From an uncultured Acidimicrobiales bacterium (GTDB lineage Bacteria > Actinomycetota > Acidimicrobiia > Acidimicrobiales > SZUA-35), in the NCBI GenBank assembly GCA_937997485.1, contig CALKTH010000075.1:1-64000 (forward strand): 64,000 bases of DNA, given 5' to 3'. A model generated the notes under the pieces. The model was not told the DNA's origin, did not search any database, and saw only the letters and a list, made by a program, of their open reading frames with translations. A program made the position numbers and the translations under genes. Of this stretch, positions 1 through 10,441 are shown one piece after another (the stretch's first letter is position 1; each line of letters starts with the position of its first letter).

Positions 1-137
1 GCAGGAGCCTCTTCGGCTGCCTCCGTTGTGTCCGTTCCTGCGTCGGTGCTCTCGTCGTCGCCACCGCCGCATGCTGCGGCGATCATGGCGAATGAGAACA
101 GCAATGCGAGAAGTTTCGTCAACCCTCGTTTGCTCAT
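1..137 (-). CDS. ABC transporter substrate-binding lipoprotein, N-terminus only (runs off left edge)
   Basis: Reverse complement reads MSKRGLTKLLALLFSFAMIAAACGGGDDESTDAGTDTTEAAEEAP: lipoprotein signal peptide with lipobox AAAC and acidic linker; similar to the SBP leader at 18504; adjacent to opp/dpp ATPase genes. Confidence 0.75.
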   Translation of the reverse strand, partial: MSKRGLTKLLALLFSFAMIAAACGGGDDESTDAGTDTTEAAEEAP

Positions 138-318
138 CAAATTTCTCCCCTTTGTTGTCGGTTGAGAACCGGACACCTTCGCGCCCTGGAATCTCGATGG
201 TGTAGCCCAGATGTGACCCTCGACACAAAACACTGACGAGAATCAACACCGTTCTGTTGTGATGTGACAATCGCTGTGCAAAGCGGCGAATCCGCCCCGC
301 CAGCGCTATCGGTGTGCA

Positions 319-1341
319 TCAGTCGAAGGAGACGGCGACTTCCTCGGCTTCCACCAACGGATGGTGGCAGGCGACGTAGTGGTCGTCGGAGATCTTTCGC
401 ATCTGCGGTTCCACACGCTCGCAGATTTCATCGGCGTATGGACAGCGGGTCCGGAATCGGCAGCCCGAAGGTGGGCTGATCGGCGAAGGCAGTTCACCTT
501 CGGCTTCAGGAACATCGTGGATGTTCACCAGAGGGTCCGGGATGGGCGTGGAGCCCAGGAGCAAAGAGGTGTACGGGTGAGCAGGACGCTCGTACAGCTC
601 GTCGGATTCAGAAAGCTCGCACATCTTGCCGAGGTACATCACGGCGACGCGGTCGCTGATGTTCTTCACCACCGCGAGGTCGTGAGCGATGAACACGAGC
701 GTCAAGCCGTACTGGGCTTTGAGGTCTTCAAGCATGTTGAGGATCTGCGCCTGAACCGAAACGTCAAGTGCAGAGACGGGCTCGTCGCAGATGATGAGCT
801 CGGGCTCCATGACGAGCGCCCGGGCGATCGAGATGCGCTGGCACTGACCGCCGGAGAACTCGTGGGCCCGCTTGTACCGAGCAACATCGGGATCGATGCC
901 GACGTTGTCGAGCATGTTCGACACGATCTTCCACTGCTCGTCCGCATCGTGTGGTCCCCACACTTCCAGCGGCTCGGCAACCACTTCACCGACCATGCGA
1001 CGAGGGTTCAGCGAGGAGATCGGATCCTGGAAGATCATCTGCAAGTCGGTGCGCTTCTGGCGCATCTTCTCGCCATCCATGGCCATGAGGTCTTCGCCTC
1101 CGAGCTTGACCGAGCCCCGCGTGGGCCGGGGAAGCTGAAGGATCGCTCGACCCGTGGTGGACTTGCCACAACCGGATTCGCCGACGAGGCCCAGGGTCTC
1201 GCCCTTGGCGATGTCGAAGCTGATGCCACTCACGGCGTAGACCGTGCGGCCGCCGCCGACCGGGAACTCCACGTGCAGATCCTCGACTCGCAGGATCGTT
1301 TCGGATTCGGGACGCAGGTGCGCCTTGCCCGAGCCAGCCAT
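319..1341 (-). CDS. Oligopeptide/dipeptide ABC transporter ATP-binding protein (DppF/OppF type)
   Basis: Walker A GESGCGKST, signature EFSGGQCQR, Walker B IICDEP, C-terminal oligopeptide-type Cys motif; start MAGSGKAHL at 1341 rather than the longer ORF start. Confidence 0.92.
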   Translation of the reverse strand: MAGSGKAHLRPESETILRVEDLHVEFPVGGGRTVYAVSGISFDIAKGETLGLVGESGCGKSTTGRAILQLPRPTRGSVKLGGEDLMAMDGEKMRQKRTDLQMIFQDPISSLNPRRMVGEVVAEPLEVWGPHDADEQWKIVSNMLDNVGIDPDVARYKRAHEFSGGQCQRISIARALVMEPELIICDEPVSALDVSVQAQILNMLEDLKAQYGLTLVFIAHDLAVVKNISDRVAVMYLGKMCELSESDELYERPAHPYTSLLLGSTPIPDPLVNIHDVPEAEGELPSPISPPSGCRFRTRCPYADEICERVEPQMRKISDDHYVACHHPLVEAEEVAVSFD

Positions 1342-2471
1342 CAGACGGCACCTCCGGTGACGAGATCTTCGGTTGCGGCGAGCTTGCCGGCCGCCGCCAG
1401 GGTCTGGGGCTTGCCGGCCGCCATGTTGGCTTCGAACGCTGCATCGCCCTCTGGTGTGCCCACAGGGAAGTGGCAGGCGAACTCGTGACCCGGTGTGGTG
1501 TCGGCCTTCAGCTCGGGCTCGACCTCGTAGCACTTGTCCTGGGCGTACGGGCAGCGAGGCGAGAACTTGCAACCCGACGGCGGGTTGATGAGGTCTGGCG
1601 GGCGACCCGAAATGGCGGACAGTCGAGTGTGCTTGGGGTTGCTGGCCCGAGGAATCGATTGGAGCAGCGCCTGGGTGTAGGGATGCTTCATCTGGGCAAA
1701 CAGCGTGCGGGTCGGCGCCTTTTCGACGATCTTGCCCGCATACATCACGGCAATGTCATCCGTACGCCCAGCAACCACACCAAGATCGTGCGTCACCATG
1801 ATCATGGTCATGAAGCGATCCTGCTGCGCCTGCTGGAGCAGATTGAGGATCTGATGCTGCACGGTCACGTCGAGCGCCGTCGTGGGCTCATCAGCAAAGA
1901 GCATCTTGGGACCACACGCCAGAGCGCTGGCGATGCAGACACGCTGACGCATACCACCAGACATCTCGTGCGGGTAGACGTCGAAGCGGCTCTCTGGTTC
2001 GGGGATCTTCACACTGCGCAGGAGTTCGATCGCTGCGAGACGGGCTTCCTTCTTGCTCGTGTTGAGGTGATAGCGAACGTGCTCGGTGAGCTGCCGGCCG
2101 ACCTTCACCACCGGGTTGAGTGAGGTCATCGGATCCTGGAAGACCATCGCCATTTCGACGCCCCAGTAGTCCCGCATCTCTTTGTTGGACTTGCCGAGCA
2201 GCTCGACGCCGTCGTACTTGACCGAGCCTGCGGTCTCGACATTCTCGGCGATGTTGAGCCGCATGACCGAGCGGGAAAGCACGGTTTTACCCGAGCCTGA
2301 TTCGCCCACGATGCCGAGGGTCTTGCCCCGGTCCAGTTTGAAACTCACGCCATCAACCGCGCGCACGACACCAGCGTCGATGTGGAAGTGAGTTTTCAGA
2401 TTCTCGACGACGAGAAGCGGATCATCTCCCGGTCGTTTGGTGATTCTCTGTGACGACGGTGCGTCTGACAT
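1341..2471 (-). CDS. Oligopeptide/dipeptide ABC transporter ATP-binding protein (DppD/OppD type)
   Basis: [37 protein letters not shown]; start MSDAPSS at 2471; overlaps the next gene. Confidence 0.92.
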   Translation of the reverse strand: MSDAPSSQRITKRPGDDPLLVVENLKTHFHIDAGVVRAVDGVSFKLDRGKTLGIVGESGSGKTVLSRSVMRLNIAENVETAGSVKYDGVELLGKSNKEMRDYWGVEMAMVFQDPMTSLNPVVKVGRQLTEHVRYHLNTSKKEARLAAIELLRSVKIPEPESRFDVYPHEMSGGMRQRVCIASALACGPKMLFADEPTTALDVTVQHQILNLLQQAQQDRFMTMIMVTHDLGVVAGRTDDIAVMYAGKIVEKAPTRTLFAQMKHPYTQALLQSIPRASNPKHTRLSAISGRPPDLINPPSGCKFSPRCPYAQDKCYEVEPELKADTTPGHEFACHFPVGTPEGDAAFEANMAAGKPQTLAAAGKLAATEDLVTGGAV

Positions 2472-2569
2472 CGGTGCTCCCACGGCGCTGGGTTGAGTGT
2501 CTGGTTCGAGTGTGTTCGGGCGGTTTGGCTCGCATGGACTCACGAGCAGTCCTGCGAAGCTACGCCATT

Positions 2570-2583
2570 GTGACTGTGGTCAC
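2570..2583. promoter_or_regulatory. Candidate operator, dyad GTGAC-TGTG-GTCAC upstream of dppD-like gene
   Basis: Perfect 5+5 inverted repeat in divergent intergenic region; same dyad at 18589-18602. Confidence 0.4.
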
Positions 2584-2674
2584 CAGTCATGTCGAATTGT
2601 TGTCATGCGACCGAAGGGACGCGCCGCACGATCCTCAGCGCTTGCCTCGACGACACGGGACCTAGAGTGCGGGC

Positions 2675-3430
2675 GTGGAGTGGTGGGAAGCACTGTTGTT
2701 GGTCCTTGGAGGCACCGCCGCCGGGATCGTCAACGCCGTTGCTGGCGGGGGCTCGATGCTCACCGTGCCCCTCCTGGTGCTGGCGGGCGTGCCCGGCAAT
2801 GCAGCCAATGGCTCGAACCGTCTCGGCATTCTCACCGGCAATCTTGCCTCTGCCGCGGAGTTCCGTCGCCTCGGTGTTCAGGGTCTTGCCCATGCCGGCG
2901 TGGTGATCGGTCCAGCCATCGCCGGGAGCCTCGTCGGTTCCCTCGCCATCAACCGATTGACGGACGGCGCCTTCGAGACCGTCTTCGGACTGCTGATGAT
3001 TCCCCTCGTGCTCCTCACCATCAACAAGCCGAAACCAAAGACGGACGGCACCTCGTGGAGCAGGAACACCACGATGATCGTCTTCTTCGGGGTGGGCATC
3101 TACGGCGGCGCCGTACAGGCTGGTGTTGGCCTCGTCATGTTGGCCGCGCTGAGCCGGGCCGGTTTCGACCTCGTCACCGCCAACAGCATCAAGGTGCTGG
3201 TGAACCTCGCGGTCACGTGTGTGGCTTTGCCGATCTTCATCCTCCAGGGAGAGATCCGTTGGATTCCCGCGATCCTGCTTGCCTTGGGGCTGACTGCCGG
3301 GGGGTGGGCTGGTGCCCGGCTCGGTGTTTCGAAGGGCGAGCAGTGGATCCGGCGGATCATGATCTTCGCTGCCCTTGCGCTCGCCCTCCGCTTGCTTGGC
3401 GTCTACGACTGGTTGTGGTCCCAATGGTGA
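2675..3430 (+). CDS. Sulfite exporter TauE/SafE family membrane protein
   Basis: VAGGGSMLTVPLLVLAGVPGNAANGSNRLGI... typical TauE/SafE N-terminus and hydrophobic pattern; GTG start. Confidence 0.85.
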   Translation: MEWWEALLLVLGGTAAGIVNAVAGGGSMLTVPLLVLAGVPGNAANGSNRLGILTGNLASAAEFRRLGVQGLAHAGVVIGPAIAGSLVGSLAINRLTDGAFETVFGLLMIPLVLLTINKPKPKTDGTSWSRNTTMIVFFGVGIYGGAVQAGVGLVMLAALSRAGFDLVTANSIKVLVNLAVTCVALPIFILQGEIRWIPAILLALGLTAGGWAGARLGVSKGEQWIRRIMIFAALALALRLLGVYDWLWSQW

Positions 3431-3912
3431 CCTCCGCCCACGCCACGGGCGGCGCCTTCGGCCACCGCCTGCGCCGGAATCTCTTCTGCTATCTCACCTA
3501 TGCCGGCGGCTTCCAGACCGCCTTGCTGCTGCTCTTCATCGTGATTTTCATCGCCGACCTGCGATCGCCCGACGGCGTCTCGTCAACGGGCCTCGTCGTC
3601 TTCGGCGTGTGGGCTGCACTGCTCGTACTGATGCACTCCTGGCGTTGCACGCTGCAGGATCGCACGCTCGTCATCGGCAATCGTCTTCGCCCAACCCGAG
3701 TCCCTGCCGAGGACATCGTGGCCGCTGAGCGCGGGCTCGTGCCGTGGGGAGGACGCGGGCCGGGTCCGGGCATTGTGTTGATCCACGCCGACCGGAAACC
3801 AACTCCGCTACCCGGCAGCGGATATCTGAGCGCGACTCGCGCCGCTGTGTGGATTGCCGCGATCGACGAGTGGTGCCGGACCGAACCGCCCTCTCCTCGC
3901 TCGGCCCTTTAG
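3424..3912 (+). CDS. Membrane protein with PH-like C-terminal region
   Basis: In-frame ATG at 3424 inside ORF 2497..3912; two TM segments then WRCTLQDRTLVIGNRLRPTRVPAEDIVAAERG. Confidence 0.6.
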   Translation: MVTSAHATGGAFGHRLRRNLFCYLTYAGGFQTALLLLFIVIFIADLRSPDGVSSTGLVVFGVWAALLVLMHSWRCTLQDRTLVIGNRLRPTRVPAEDIVAAERGLVPWGGRGPGPGIVLIHADRKPTPLPGSGYLSATRAAVWIAAIDEWCRTEPPSPRSAL

Positions 3913-4214
3913 AGCGGGTGCACTCCATCGACGTACAGCCAACGCATACCGTCTCGGGTAAAGCGGCTGATCTCGTGCAGCACACCAGGCTCACCGTTGC
4001 GCACGAAGTTGGCCTTGAACTCCACGACGCCGTCGGCGTCGAGGGCACCGCCTCGCTCCGTCCGAACGATCTCCAACCCAACCCATTCGAGAGTGGCATC
4101 CGAAACCAGCTCGTCCGGCACCGTGTCGGGATGCCATGTGGCCTTCAGGTAGTCGACGTCATTGACGACATGGGCGTCGTAGCGCGACCTCATCAGTTCA
4201 AGCGCGGTGTTCAC
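3909..4214 (-). CDS. YchJ-like domain protein lacking the N-terminal Cys-rich SEC-C motif
   Basis: ALELMRSRYDAHVVNDVDYLKATWHPDTVP matches the YchJ core motif; GTG start. Confidence 0.7.
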   Translation of the reverse strand: MNTALELMRSRYDAHVVNDVDYLKATWHPDTVPDELVSDATLEWVGLEIVRTERGGALDADGVVEFKANFVRNGEPGVLHEISRFTRDGMRWLYVDGVHPL

Positions 4215-4259
4215 ATCGGATCCGGTTCACGCCAGAACGTGTTCACGCTCGGAGCGCCT

Positions 4260-5267
4260 CTATGCCCGGAGCTCGGCCATGATCGGATCCCACACGTCTT
4301 GGTCCATTGCCGACATCGTGTTGAAGCTCAACCGATCGACAGTGTCCCCGTAGCGCTCCTTGAGCCCGGCGGCGACGCCTGACGGCTCGGCCACAACAGC
4401 GAACGTGTCGAGCACGTCATCGTCGATGAGGCCAGCCATCGTCTGCCATTCGCCGCGCTTGGACAGTGTGTTGAGTTCGGTCTGGAGATCACCCCAGCCG
4501 TGATGCTCCAGCACTGGGCGGTATGACGGTGTCGATCCGTAGAACGAGATCTGACCTCGAATGGCGTTGGCCACCTTCTCCATCTCGGCTTCGTTCTTCC
4601 CGGTGACCACGAAGGCCGGAAGAGCCACTTCGATCTGATCTCTCGTCCGGCCTCCCGTGGCCTGGCCCTCGGCGATGGCGGGGAGCGTCACTTCTCGCAG
4701 GAAGTCCGGCGTGGTGAACGGGTGAGCGAAGAACCCATCGGCGACCTCGCCGGCCACCTGCGTCATCAGAGGCCCGACCCCCGCAAGGTAGATCTTCGCC
4801 TTCCCGTGGGGGTTCGGTCCCGGGTTGAAGAACGGCGTCATGATCGTGTGCGTATAGAAGTCGCCCCGGAACTCGAGCTTCTCGCCGTTCTCCCAGCAGT
4901 CCCAGATGGCGTGGATGGCCTGAATCATCTCGCGCATCCGGACCGCTGGATTGCTCCACTCCATGCTGAACCGCTTGGTGATGTGGGGCTTGATCTGGCT
5001 ACCGAGTCCGAGCACGAACCGACCATTCGACAACGACTGGAGGTCGTACCCAATGTTCGCCAGGAGCATCGGGTTGCGAGCGAAGGCCACCGCGATCGAG
5101 GTTCCCAGCTCGATCGTCTCAGTCGCCGGGGCGGCCAACGCCAACGGGAAGAATGGATCGTGGCTGGTCTCGGCTGTCCAGACAGCGTCGTAGCCGTCGG
5201 CTTCCGCTTGCTTGCCAGCAGCGGGCGCCTTGGTCAGGTCCGTGCCCAGCCCGGTGTCGATCTTCAT
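4260..5267 (-). CDS. LLM class (F420-dependent-type) oxidoreductase
   Basis: IELGTSIAVAFARNPMLLANIGYDLQSLSNGRFVLGLGSQIKPHITKRF luciferase-like fold signature. Confidence 0.88.
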   Translation of the reverse strand: MKIDTGLGTDLTKAPAAGKQAEADGYDAVWTAETSHDPFFPLALAAPATETIELGTSIAVAFARNPMLLANIGYDLQSLSNGRFVLGLGSQIKPHITKRFSMEWSNPAVRMREMIQAIHAIWDCWENGEKLEFRGDFYTHTIMTPFFNPGPNPHGKAKIYLAGVGPLMTQVAGEVADGFFAHPFTTPDFLREVTLPAIAEGQATGGRTRDQIEVALPAFVVTGKNEAEMEKVANAIRGQISFYGSTPSYRPVLEHHGWGDLQTELNTLSKRGEWQTMAGLIDDDVLDTFAVVAEPSGVAAGLKERYGDTVDRLSFNTMSAMDQDVWDPIMAELRA

Positions 5268-5324
5268 GTGTTGACTCGCTCTCTCTTGCTCTTCGCTTCA
5301 GGCGTATGTGATCAGGTCAGAAGA

Positions 5325-6104
5325 TCACTTCGGGGGCATGCGAATGCCGCCGTCCACACGAATGGTCTCGCCGTTCATGTAGGGGTTCGTGATGAGGTCG
5401 ATGACCATGAACGCCAGTTCTTCGCCTGAGCCGAGTCGCTTCGGGAAGAGGACGGACTGGCCGAGGTGCGCCTTGAACTGATCGCTCTGTTCACCTTCGC
5501 CGTAGATCGGCGTGTCGATCAGGCCGGGGGCGATGGTGTTCACGCGGATGCCAACGGCCGAGAGGTCGCGAGCGATGGGCAGGGTCATGCCGACGATGCC
5601 GCCCTTGGAAGCGGAGTACGCAGCCTGGCCGATCTGACCATCGAAGGCAGCGGCAGATGCCATGTTGACGATCGCGCCGCGCTGGCCGTCCTCATCGAGT
5701 GGATCCGTCTTGGCCATGGCCGCCGCCGAGAGCCGCAGCATGTTGAACGAGCCCAACAGGTTGACCTTGATGACGAAGTCGAAGGTCTTCTGCGGCATCG
5801 GCTCGTTGTTGCGGTCGACCGTGCGGGCCGCCATGCCGAGGCCAGCAGAGTTCACGAGGGCACGGAGCGGACCCATCTCGGATGCGGCCAGAACGGCGGC
5901 AGCGCCGTCTTCTTCGCTCGACACGTCGCACTTGACGAACATGCCGCCGAGTTCGCTGGCGACGGCCTGACCCTTCTCTTCATTGAGGTCGGCAATGACA
6001 ACCTTCGAGCCCTGGGCTGCCAGCTGGCGAGCTGAGGCTTCACCGATGCCGGAGGCACCTCCGGTGACGATGGAGGATGATCCTTCGAGATTCACGCGTG
6101 GCAT
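5325..6104 (-). CDS. SDR family oxidoreductase (3-hydroxyacyl-CoA dehydrogenase-like)
   Basis: TGGASGIGEAS glycine motif, YSASKGG catalytic motif, C-terminal GETIRVDGGIRM. Confidence 0.9.
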   Translation of the reverse strand: MPRVNLEGSSSIVTGGASGIGEASARQLAAQGSKVVIADLNEEKGQAVASELGGMFVKCDVSSEEDGAAAVLAASEMGPLRALVNSAGLGMAARTVDRNNEPMPQKTFDFVIKVNLLGSFNMLRLSAAAMAKTDPLDEDGQRGAIVNMASAAAFDGQIGQAAYSASKGGIVGMTLPIARDLSAVGIRVNTIAPGLIDTPIYGEGEQSDQFKAHLGQSVLFPKRLGSGEELAFMVIDLITNPYMNGETIRVDGGIRMPPK

Positions 6105-6205
6105 TCGTTCAGTTCCTTGGTCGAGGTAAGCGGACGTGACACTGTCGCACATCGTCCGGAAGGGCGAGAAATGCCAAGGAGGACACCGCGTGGGAGGATC
6201 CTGCG

Positions 6206-7021
6206 ATGCCCGCTTCCGACACTCTCCTTGTCGACATTGCTGATGGCGTCGCCGTGGTGACGATGCATCGTCCCGAGGTCCGCAACGCCCTCGATGCCCA
6301 TCTGCGCCGCAATGTGCCGGCCACGTTGGCCGAGTTGGATGCTTCCCCCGACGTGAGGGCCATGATCCTCACCGGCAGCGATCCAGCATTCTGCGCCGGC
6401 CTCGACCTGAAAGCCTTGGCTTCGACCGGGCTCGGCAACCCGCAACCACGGCCCGACCGCGAGCCGACAGCAGGCGCCGCCGAGCCACCGACCGACTCAC
6501 CGCTCCCGTTCGCACACCTCACCAAGCCCCTCATCGGGGCCATCAACGGTGTCGCTGTCACCGGCGGGCTCGAGTACGCACTCAACTGTGACTTCCTGAT
6601 CGCCAGCGACAGGGCTCGCTTTGCCGATACCCACGCTCGGGTCGGTGTCATGCCCGGATGGGGTCTGACGGTGCTGCTCCCTCAGGCCATCGGTCGGCGG
6701 CGAGCGCACCAGATGAGCTTCACCGGCAACTACGTCGGCCCCGACACGGCTTTGGATTGGGGCCTCGTCAACGAGGTGGTGCCACACGAGGAACTCATCG
6801 CACGAGCCCGAGAGCTGGCAATCGACATGGCGTCGGTCCCGGTCGACCATCTGGTTGCCATCAAGACGGCGTATCAGGTGGCCAACGCGCCGTTCGACAG
6901 TCCCGCCATCGACGCCGAGCAGGCGTATTCGAATGCGTGGGCAAGGAGCTTCGATCCTGCTGCGTTTGGGACCCGCCGAGCACAGATCGAAAAGCGTGGA
7001 CGCGAACAGCAGGAGCAGTGA
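6206..7021 (+). CDS. Enoyl-CoA hydratase/isomerase family protein
   Basis: VAVVTMHRPEVRNALDAHLR... DPAFCAGLDLKAL ... GVAVTGGLEYALNCDFLIASDRARFADTHARVGVMPGWG. Confidence 0.92.
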   Translation: MPASDTLLVDIADGVAVVTMHRPEVRNALDAHLRRNVPATLAELDASPDVRAMILTGSDPAFCAGLDLKALASTGLGNPQPRPDREPTAGAAEPPTDSPLPFAHLTKPLIGAINGVAVTGGLEYALNCDFLIASDRARFADTHARVGVMPGWGLTVLLPQAIGRRRAHQMSFTGNYVGPDTALDWGLVNEVVPHEELIARARELAIDMASVPVDHLVAIKTAYQVANAPFDSPAIDAEQAYSNAWARSFDPAAFGTRRAQIEKRGREQQEQ

Positions 7022-9165
7022 TGAGCCCAGAGTCGCCCTTTTCCCGTGCCGCCGACCGAGTTGCTGACGGCGCCGATCTGGCGACGGAGGCCGGGAAGCT
7101 GGCGGCACTCCTCACCGACGACGAGCTGCTCGGCATGCTCGACGGCGACGTTCCCTTCTGGGCCGGACTGATCGACATGGCGAACGGTGGCTATCACCAG
7201 CACACCTGGCCCGCCGCGGCGGTCCCGCGATTGGGTATCCCGGGGTTTCATTTCTCGGACGGTCCTCGGGGCGTGGTGATTGGCAATGCCACGTGCTTCC
7301 CCGTGCCGATGGCTCGGGGCGCCACCTTCGATCCGGAACTGGAACACGAGATTGGCGAAGCCATCGGCCAGGAGCTGCGAGCGACCGGCGCCACGTACTA
7401 CGGCGGAGTCTGCGTGAACTTGCTCCGCCATCCCGGATGGGGGCGAGCGCAGGAGACCTACGGCGAGGATCCGTTGCACGTCGGCCGATTCGGCGCTGCG
7501 CTCAGCCAGGGTGTGCAGCATTGGGCGCTGGCGTGTGTCAAGCACTTCGCGCTGAACTCCATGGAGAACGCCCGGTTCAGTGTGGACGTGTCCGCCGATG
7601 AAAGAGCACTGCACGAGGTCTACCTGCCCCACTTCAAGGCGGCGATCGATGCGGGAACGGCGTCGGTCATGAGCGCCTACAACTCGGTGAATGGCGCATG
7701 GGCCGGTGAGAACAACGCGCTGCTGACCGAGATCCTTCGTGACGAGTGGGGCTTCGATGGCTTTGTCATCAGCGACTTCATCTTCGGCCTGCGCGACGCC
7801 GTCCGATCTGTCTCGGCGGGTCTCGACATCGAGATGCCCTTCCGGCAACAGCGAGCGATTGCCCTCCCGGCAGCGCTCGTCGATGGCAGCCTGAGCCGGG
7901 CGGACGCACTCCTGGCGGCCGAGCGCATCATTCGCACGCTTCTTCGATTCGATGCCGTGCTGGCGAAGCCCGCGCCGGCGGCCTCGGTGCTCCAGTCCGA
8001 CAGGCATCGAGCGCTCGCACTCCGGGCCGCCCAGGAGAGCATCGTGTTGCTCACCAACGAGGGTCCGACCGTTCCCCTCGATCCATCTTTGTTGCAGCGG
8101 GTGGCGGTCCTGGGTCGGCTGGCCGCGATTCGCAACTTGGGTGATGGCGGCTCCAGCGCCGTCGGACCGGCCGAGGTCTGCACACCACTCGACGGACTTC
8201 GGGCCGCCCTCGCTGAGCAGGGCACAGCGATCGTGCACGATGACACCGATGCTTCGATTGCTGGCGACGCCGATGTCGTCATCGTTGTTGTCGGCCTCAC
8301 TCGCGTCGAGGAGGGCGAGTACATCGACAACGACGGCACCGCAGACCTCATGGATGGCATCTTCCCGCCTGCCGACCACCCAGAGGTCGGGCGCAGCGTG
8401 CCGCTTCCCCACTTCCCCGATCCGCCCGAGCCCTTCACCGGTGATCCCGACATGGCTCGAGGTGGCGATCGCCGCACGCTGCGCCTCTCCGCGGACGACG
8501 AGGAACTGATCCAGAGCGCCGTGGCCGAGGCCGGCGGCGCTCCGGTCATCGTTGCGGTCATGGGTGGATCGGCCGTCACCATGCCATGGGCTGACACGGT
8601 GCAGGTCGTCCTGCAACTCTGGTATCCGGGACAGGAGGGCGGACATGCGCTGGCCGACATTCTGTTCGGCCATGTACCGCCGTCCGGTCGCCTCCCTTTC
8701 GCCATCCCGCGCCACGAGACCGATCTCGTCCACTTCGATCCCGATGCCACCGAGGAAACGTATGGCCTTCTCCACGGTCAATGGTGGCTCGATGCGAACG
8801 ACACGATCGCGCACTTCCCGTTCGGACACGGACTCTCAACTACGACGCTCCGCCTCGTCTCAGCCGAACGTGTTGATGACACGGAGGTGCGCGTCACGGT
8901 GGCGAACAAAGGCGACCGTGATGGGGTTGAGGTCGTGCAGATCTATGCCAGCGCGCCGGATTCGGACTACGAGCGACCGCGCCGACGACTCGTCGGCTTC
9001 CGACGAGCGCTCGTCGCCTCCAACCAAACGGAATCGATTTCCGTGCCAGTCGATCTGTCAGTGCTCGATCTCCGCATCGACGGCGAGTGGCTCAGGGAAG
9101 TGCCGTGGGACCAGGTCGTGCTGACCGCCGCGCAACACGCGACGGATCCGGGCCTCAGCTGCTGA
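7021..9165 (+). CDS. Glycoside hydrolase family 3 protein
   Basis: PGWGRAQETYGEDPLHVGRFGAALSQGVQ, CVKHFALNSMENARF, GFDGFVISDF nucleophile region, C-terminal fibronectin-III-like domain; start overlaps preceding stop (TGATG). Confidence 0.92.
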   Translation: MSPESPFSRAADRVADGADLATEAGKLAALLTDDELLGMLDGDVPFWAGLIDMANGGYHQHTWPAAAVPRLGIPGFHFSDGPRGVVIGNATCFPVPMARGATFDPELEHEIGEAIGQELRATGATYYGGVCVNLLRHPGWGRAQETYGEDPLHVGRFGAALSQGVQHWALACVKHFALNSMENARFSVDVSADERALHEVYLPHFKAAIDAGTASVMSAYNSVNGAWAGENNALLTEILRDEWGFDGFVISDFIFGLRDAVRSVSAGLDIEMPFRQQRAIALPAALVDGSLSRADALLAAERIIRTLLRFDAVLAKPAPAASVLQSDRHRALALRAAQESIVLLTNEGPTVPLDPSLLQRVAVLGRLAAIRNLGDGGSSAVGPAEVCTPLDGLRAALAEQGTAIVHDDTDASIAGDADVVIVVVGLTRVEEGEYIDNDGTADLMDGIFPPADHPEVGRSVPLPHFPDPPEPFTGDPDMARGGDRRTLRLSADDEELIQSAVAEAGGAPVIVAVMGGSAVTMPWADTVQVVLQLWYPGQEGGHALADILFGHVPPSGRLPFAIPRHETDLVHFDPDATEETYGLLHGQWWLDANDTIAHFPFGHGLSTTTLRLVSAERVDDTEVRVTVANKGDRDGVEVVQIYASAPDSDYERPRRRLVGFRRALVASNQTESISVPVDLSVLDLRIDGEWLREVPWDQVVLTAAQHATDPGLSC

Positions 9166-10369
9166 AGGCCGAACGGTTGAGGGCCACGATCGCGATCGCC
9201 ATGGGCAGGATCACAATGGCCATGGCCTGGCCAACGGACAGACTGTCGGTGTTGGCCAGCGTGCCGACCAAGACTGGGGCACCGAGGAGGCCGAGCCGCG
9301 AACCCGCCGTGAGGACACCGAGGCCCGCCCCGGGTTTGCCGGGGGCCTTGGCCGCCTGGTCGTAGAGGAACGGAAACAGCACCGACGTACCGACTCCAGC
9401 GAGAACGAAGCCCACGAGTGTTGCGAGGGTGTTCGGAATCAGCGTGGCCAGGGCGACGCCGGAACCGGAAACAACGGCGGCCGCCTGGAACAGACGGAAC
9501 GAGCCGATCCTCGCTTCGATCGAGTCACCAGCGAAGCGGCCGATGACCATGCCAGACGTGAAGGCAACGAAGCCCACGCCAGCGAGCGACTCGCTGGCTC
9601 CGAGATCGTCAGCCATTCGGAAGGCCGCCCAGTCGCCGGACACCATCTCGATAGCCATGGCGGCTGCACCCATGACCCCGAGGAAGAAGAGGATGCGCCG
9701 GACCTGAGAAACCGGCGCCTCTCTGACCCCTCCCGTGTCGTCGACGGCAGGCGTCTCAGCTTCGTGTTCCTCGTCCTCGGCCAGCAAGCCTCGAGCCACG
9801 AAAATGAGCGTGAGCAGCAAGACGACGGCGACGCCGATGAGGTGGGTCTGCAGGGAGAGCGACGATGCGGCCAGCAGGGCCGAAAGGCCGCCGCCGATCA
9901 CGGTGCCCAGGCTCCACAGGCCGTGCAGCCGGTTCATCACGGGCACTCGACGACGGGCGCTGATCCATGAACCCTGCATGTTCATGGCGACGTCGACGAA
10001 CACGTCGAAGAACTGGAGCAGCGCCAAGCCAACCCACAACATCCATGGGGCGGAGGCCGCTCCGATGAAGGGCAGCACGATGATGAGGCATGACGCACCG
10101 ACGATGAGGACTTGGCGCGTGCCGAACCGGCTGATCACCGTGCTGCAGAGCGAGCTGGCGGCGAGGCCGCCGAAGACCGCCAGGGTGAGGATGATCCCAA
10201 CGGTGCCGAGATCGGCCCCGATCCGATCTCGGATCTCGGGAAGCCGGGGAATGAACGAAGCGAAGACCACACCGTTCACGAAGAACTGCACGCCCACCGA
10301 CAGCAACGCTCGATCGTCCCCTGGGCGGGGGCTTCGGGGCGTCCCCGACGCAGGCGTTCGACCAGTCAC
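9155..10369 (-). CDS. MFS transporter
   Basis: ~12 hydrophobic segments; FASFIPRLPEIRDRIGADLGTVGIILTL. Confidence 0.82.
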   Translation of the reverse strand: MTGRTPASGTPRSPRPGDDRALLSVGVQFFVNGVVFASFIPRLPEIRDRIGADLGTVGIILTLAVFGGLAASSLCSTVISRFGTRQVLIVGASCLIIVLPFIGAASAPWMLWVGLALLQFFDVFVDVAMNMQGSWISARRRVPVMNRLHGLWSLGTVIGGGLSALLAASSLSLQTHLIGVAVVLLLTLIFVARGLLAEDEEHEAETPAVDDTGGVREAPVSQVRRILFFLGVMGAAAMAIEMVSGDWAAFRMADDLGASESLAGVGFVAFTSGMVIGRFAGDSIEARIGSFRLFQAAAVVSGSGVALATLIPNTLATLVGFVLAGVGTSVLFPFLYDQAAKAPGKPGAGLGVLTAGSRLGLLGAPVLVGTLANTDSLSVGQAMAIVILPMAIAIVALNRSAFSS

Positions 10370-10441
10370 TTCGGCACGCTATCCGTCGTCTCGGAGATGG
10401 CTCTTGGAAGAACGTTCGAAAGATCAGGGTTGGATCGACCC

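Noticed and set aside
361-1488. 375-aa plus-strand ORF
   Set aside because: Antisense to the DppF-type ATPase
4215-4262. In-frame TGA upstream of the YchJ-like gene considered as a second Sec codon
   Set aside because: Upstream codons (RRSEREHVLA-TGA-TGSDVNTALELMRSRY) do not align the TGA with any conserved Cys of YchJ; a GTG start explains the gene
6874-8829. 651-aa minus-strand ORF
   Set aside because: Antisense to the GH3 gene; shadow ORF caused by high GC third positions
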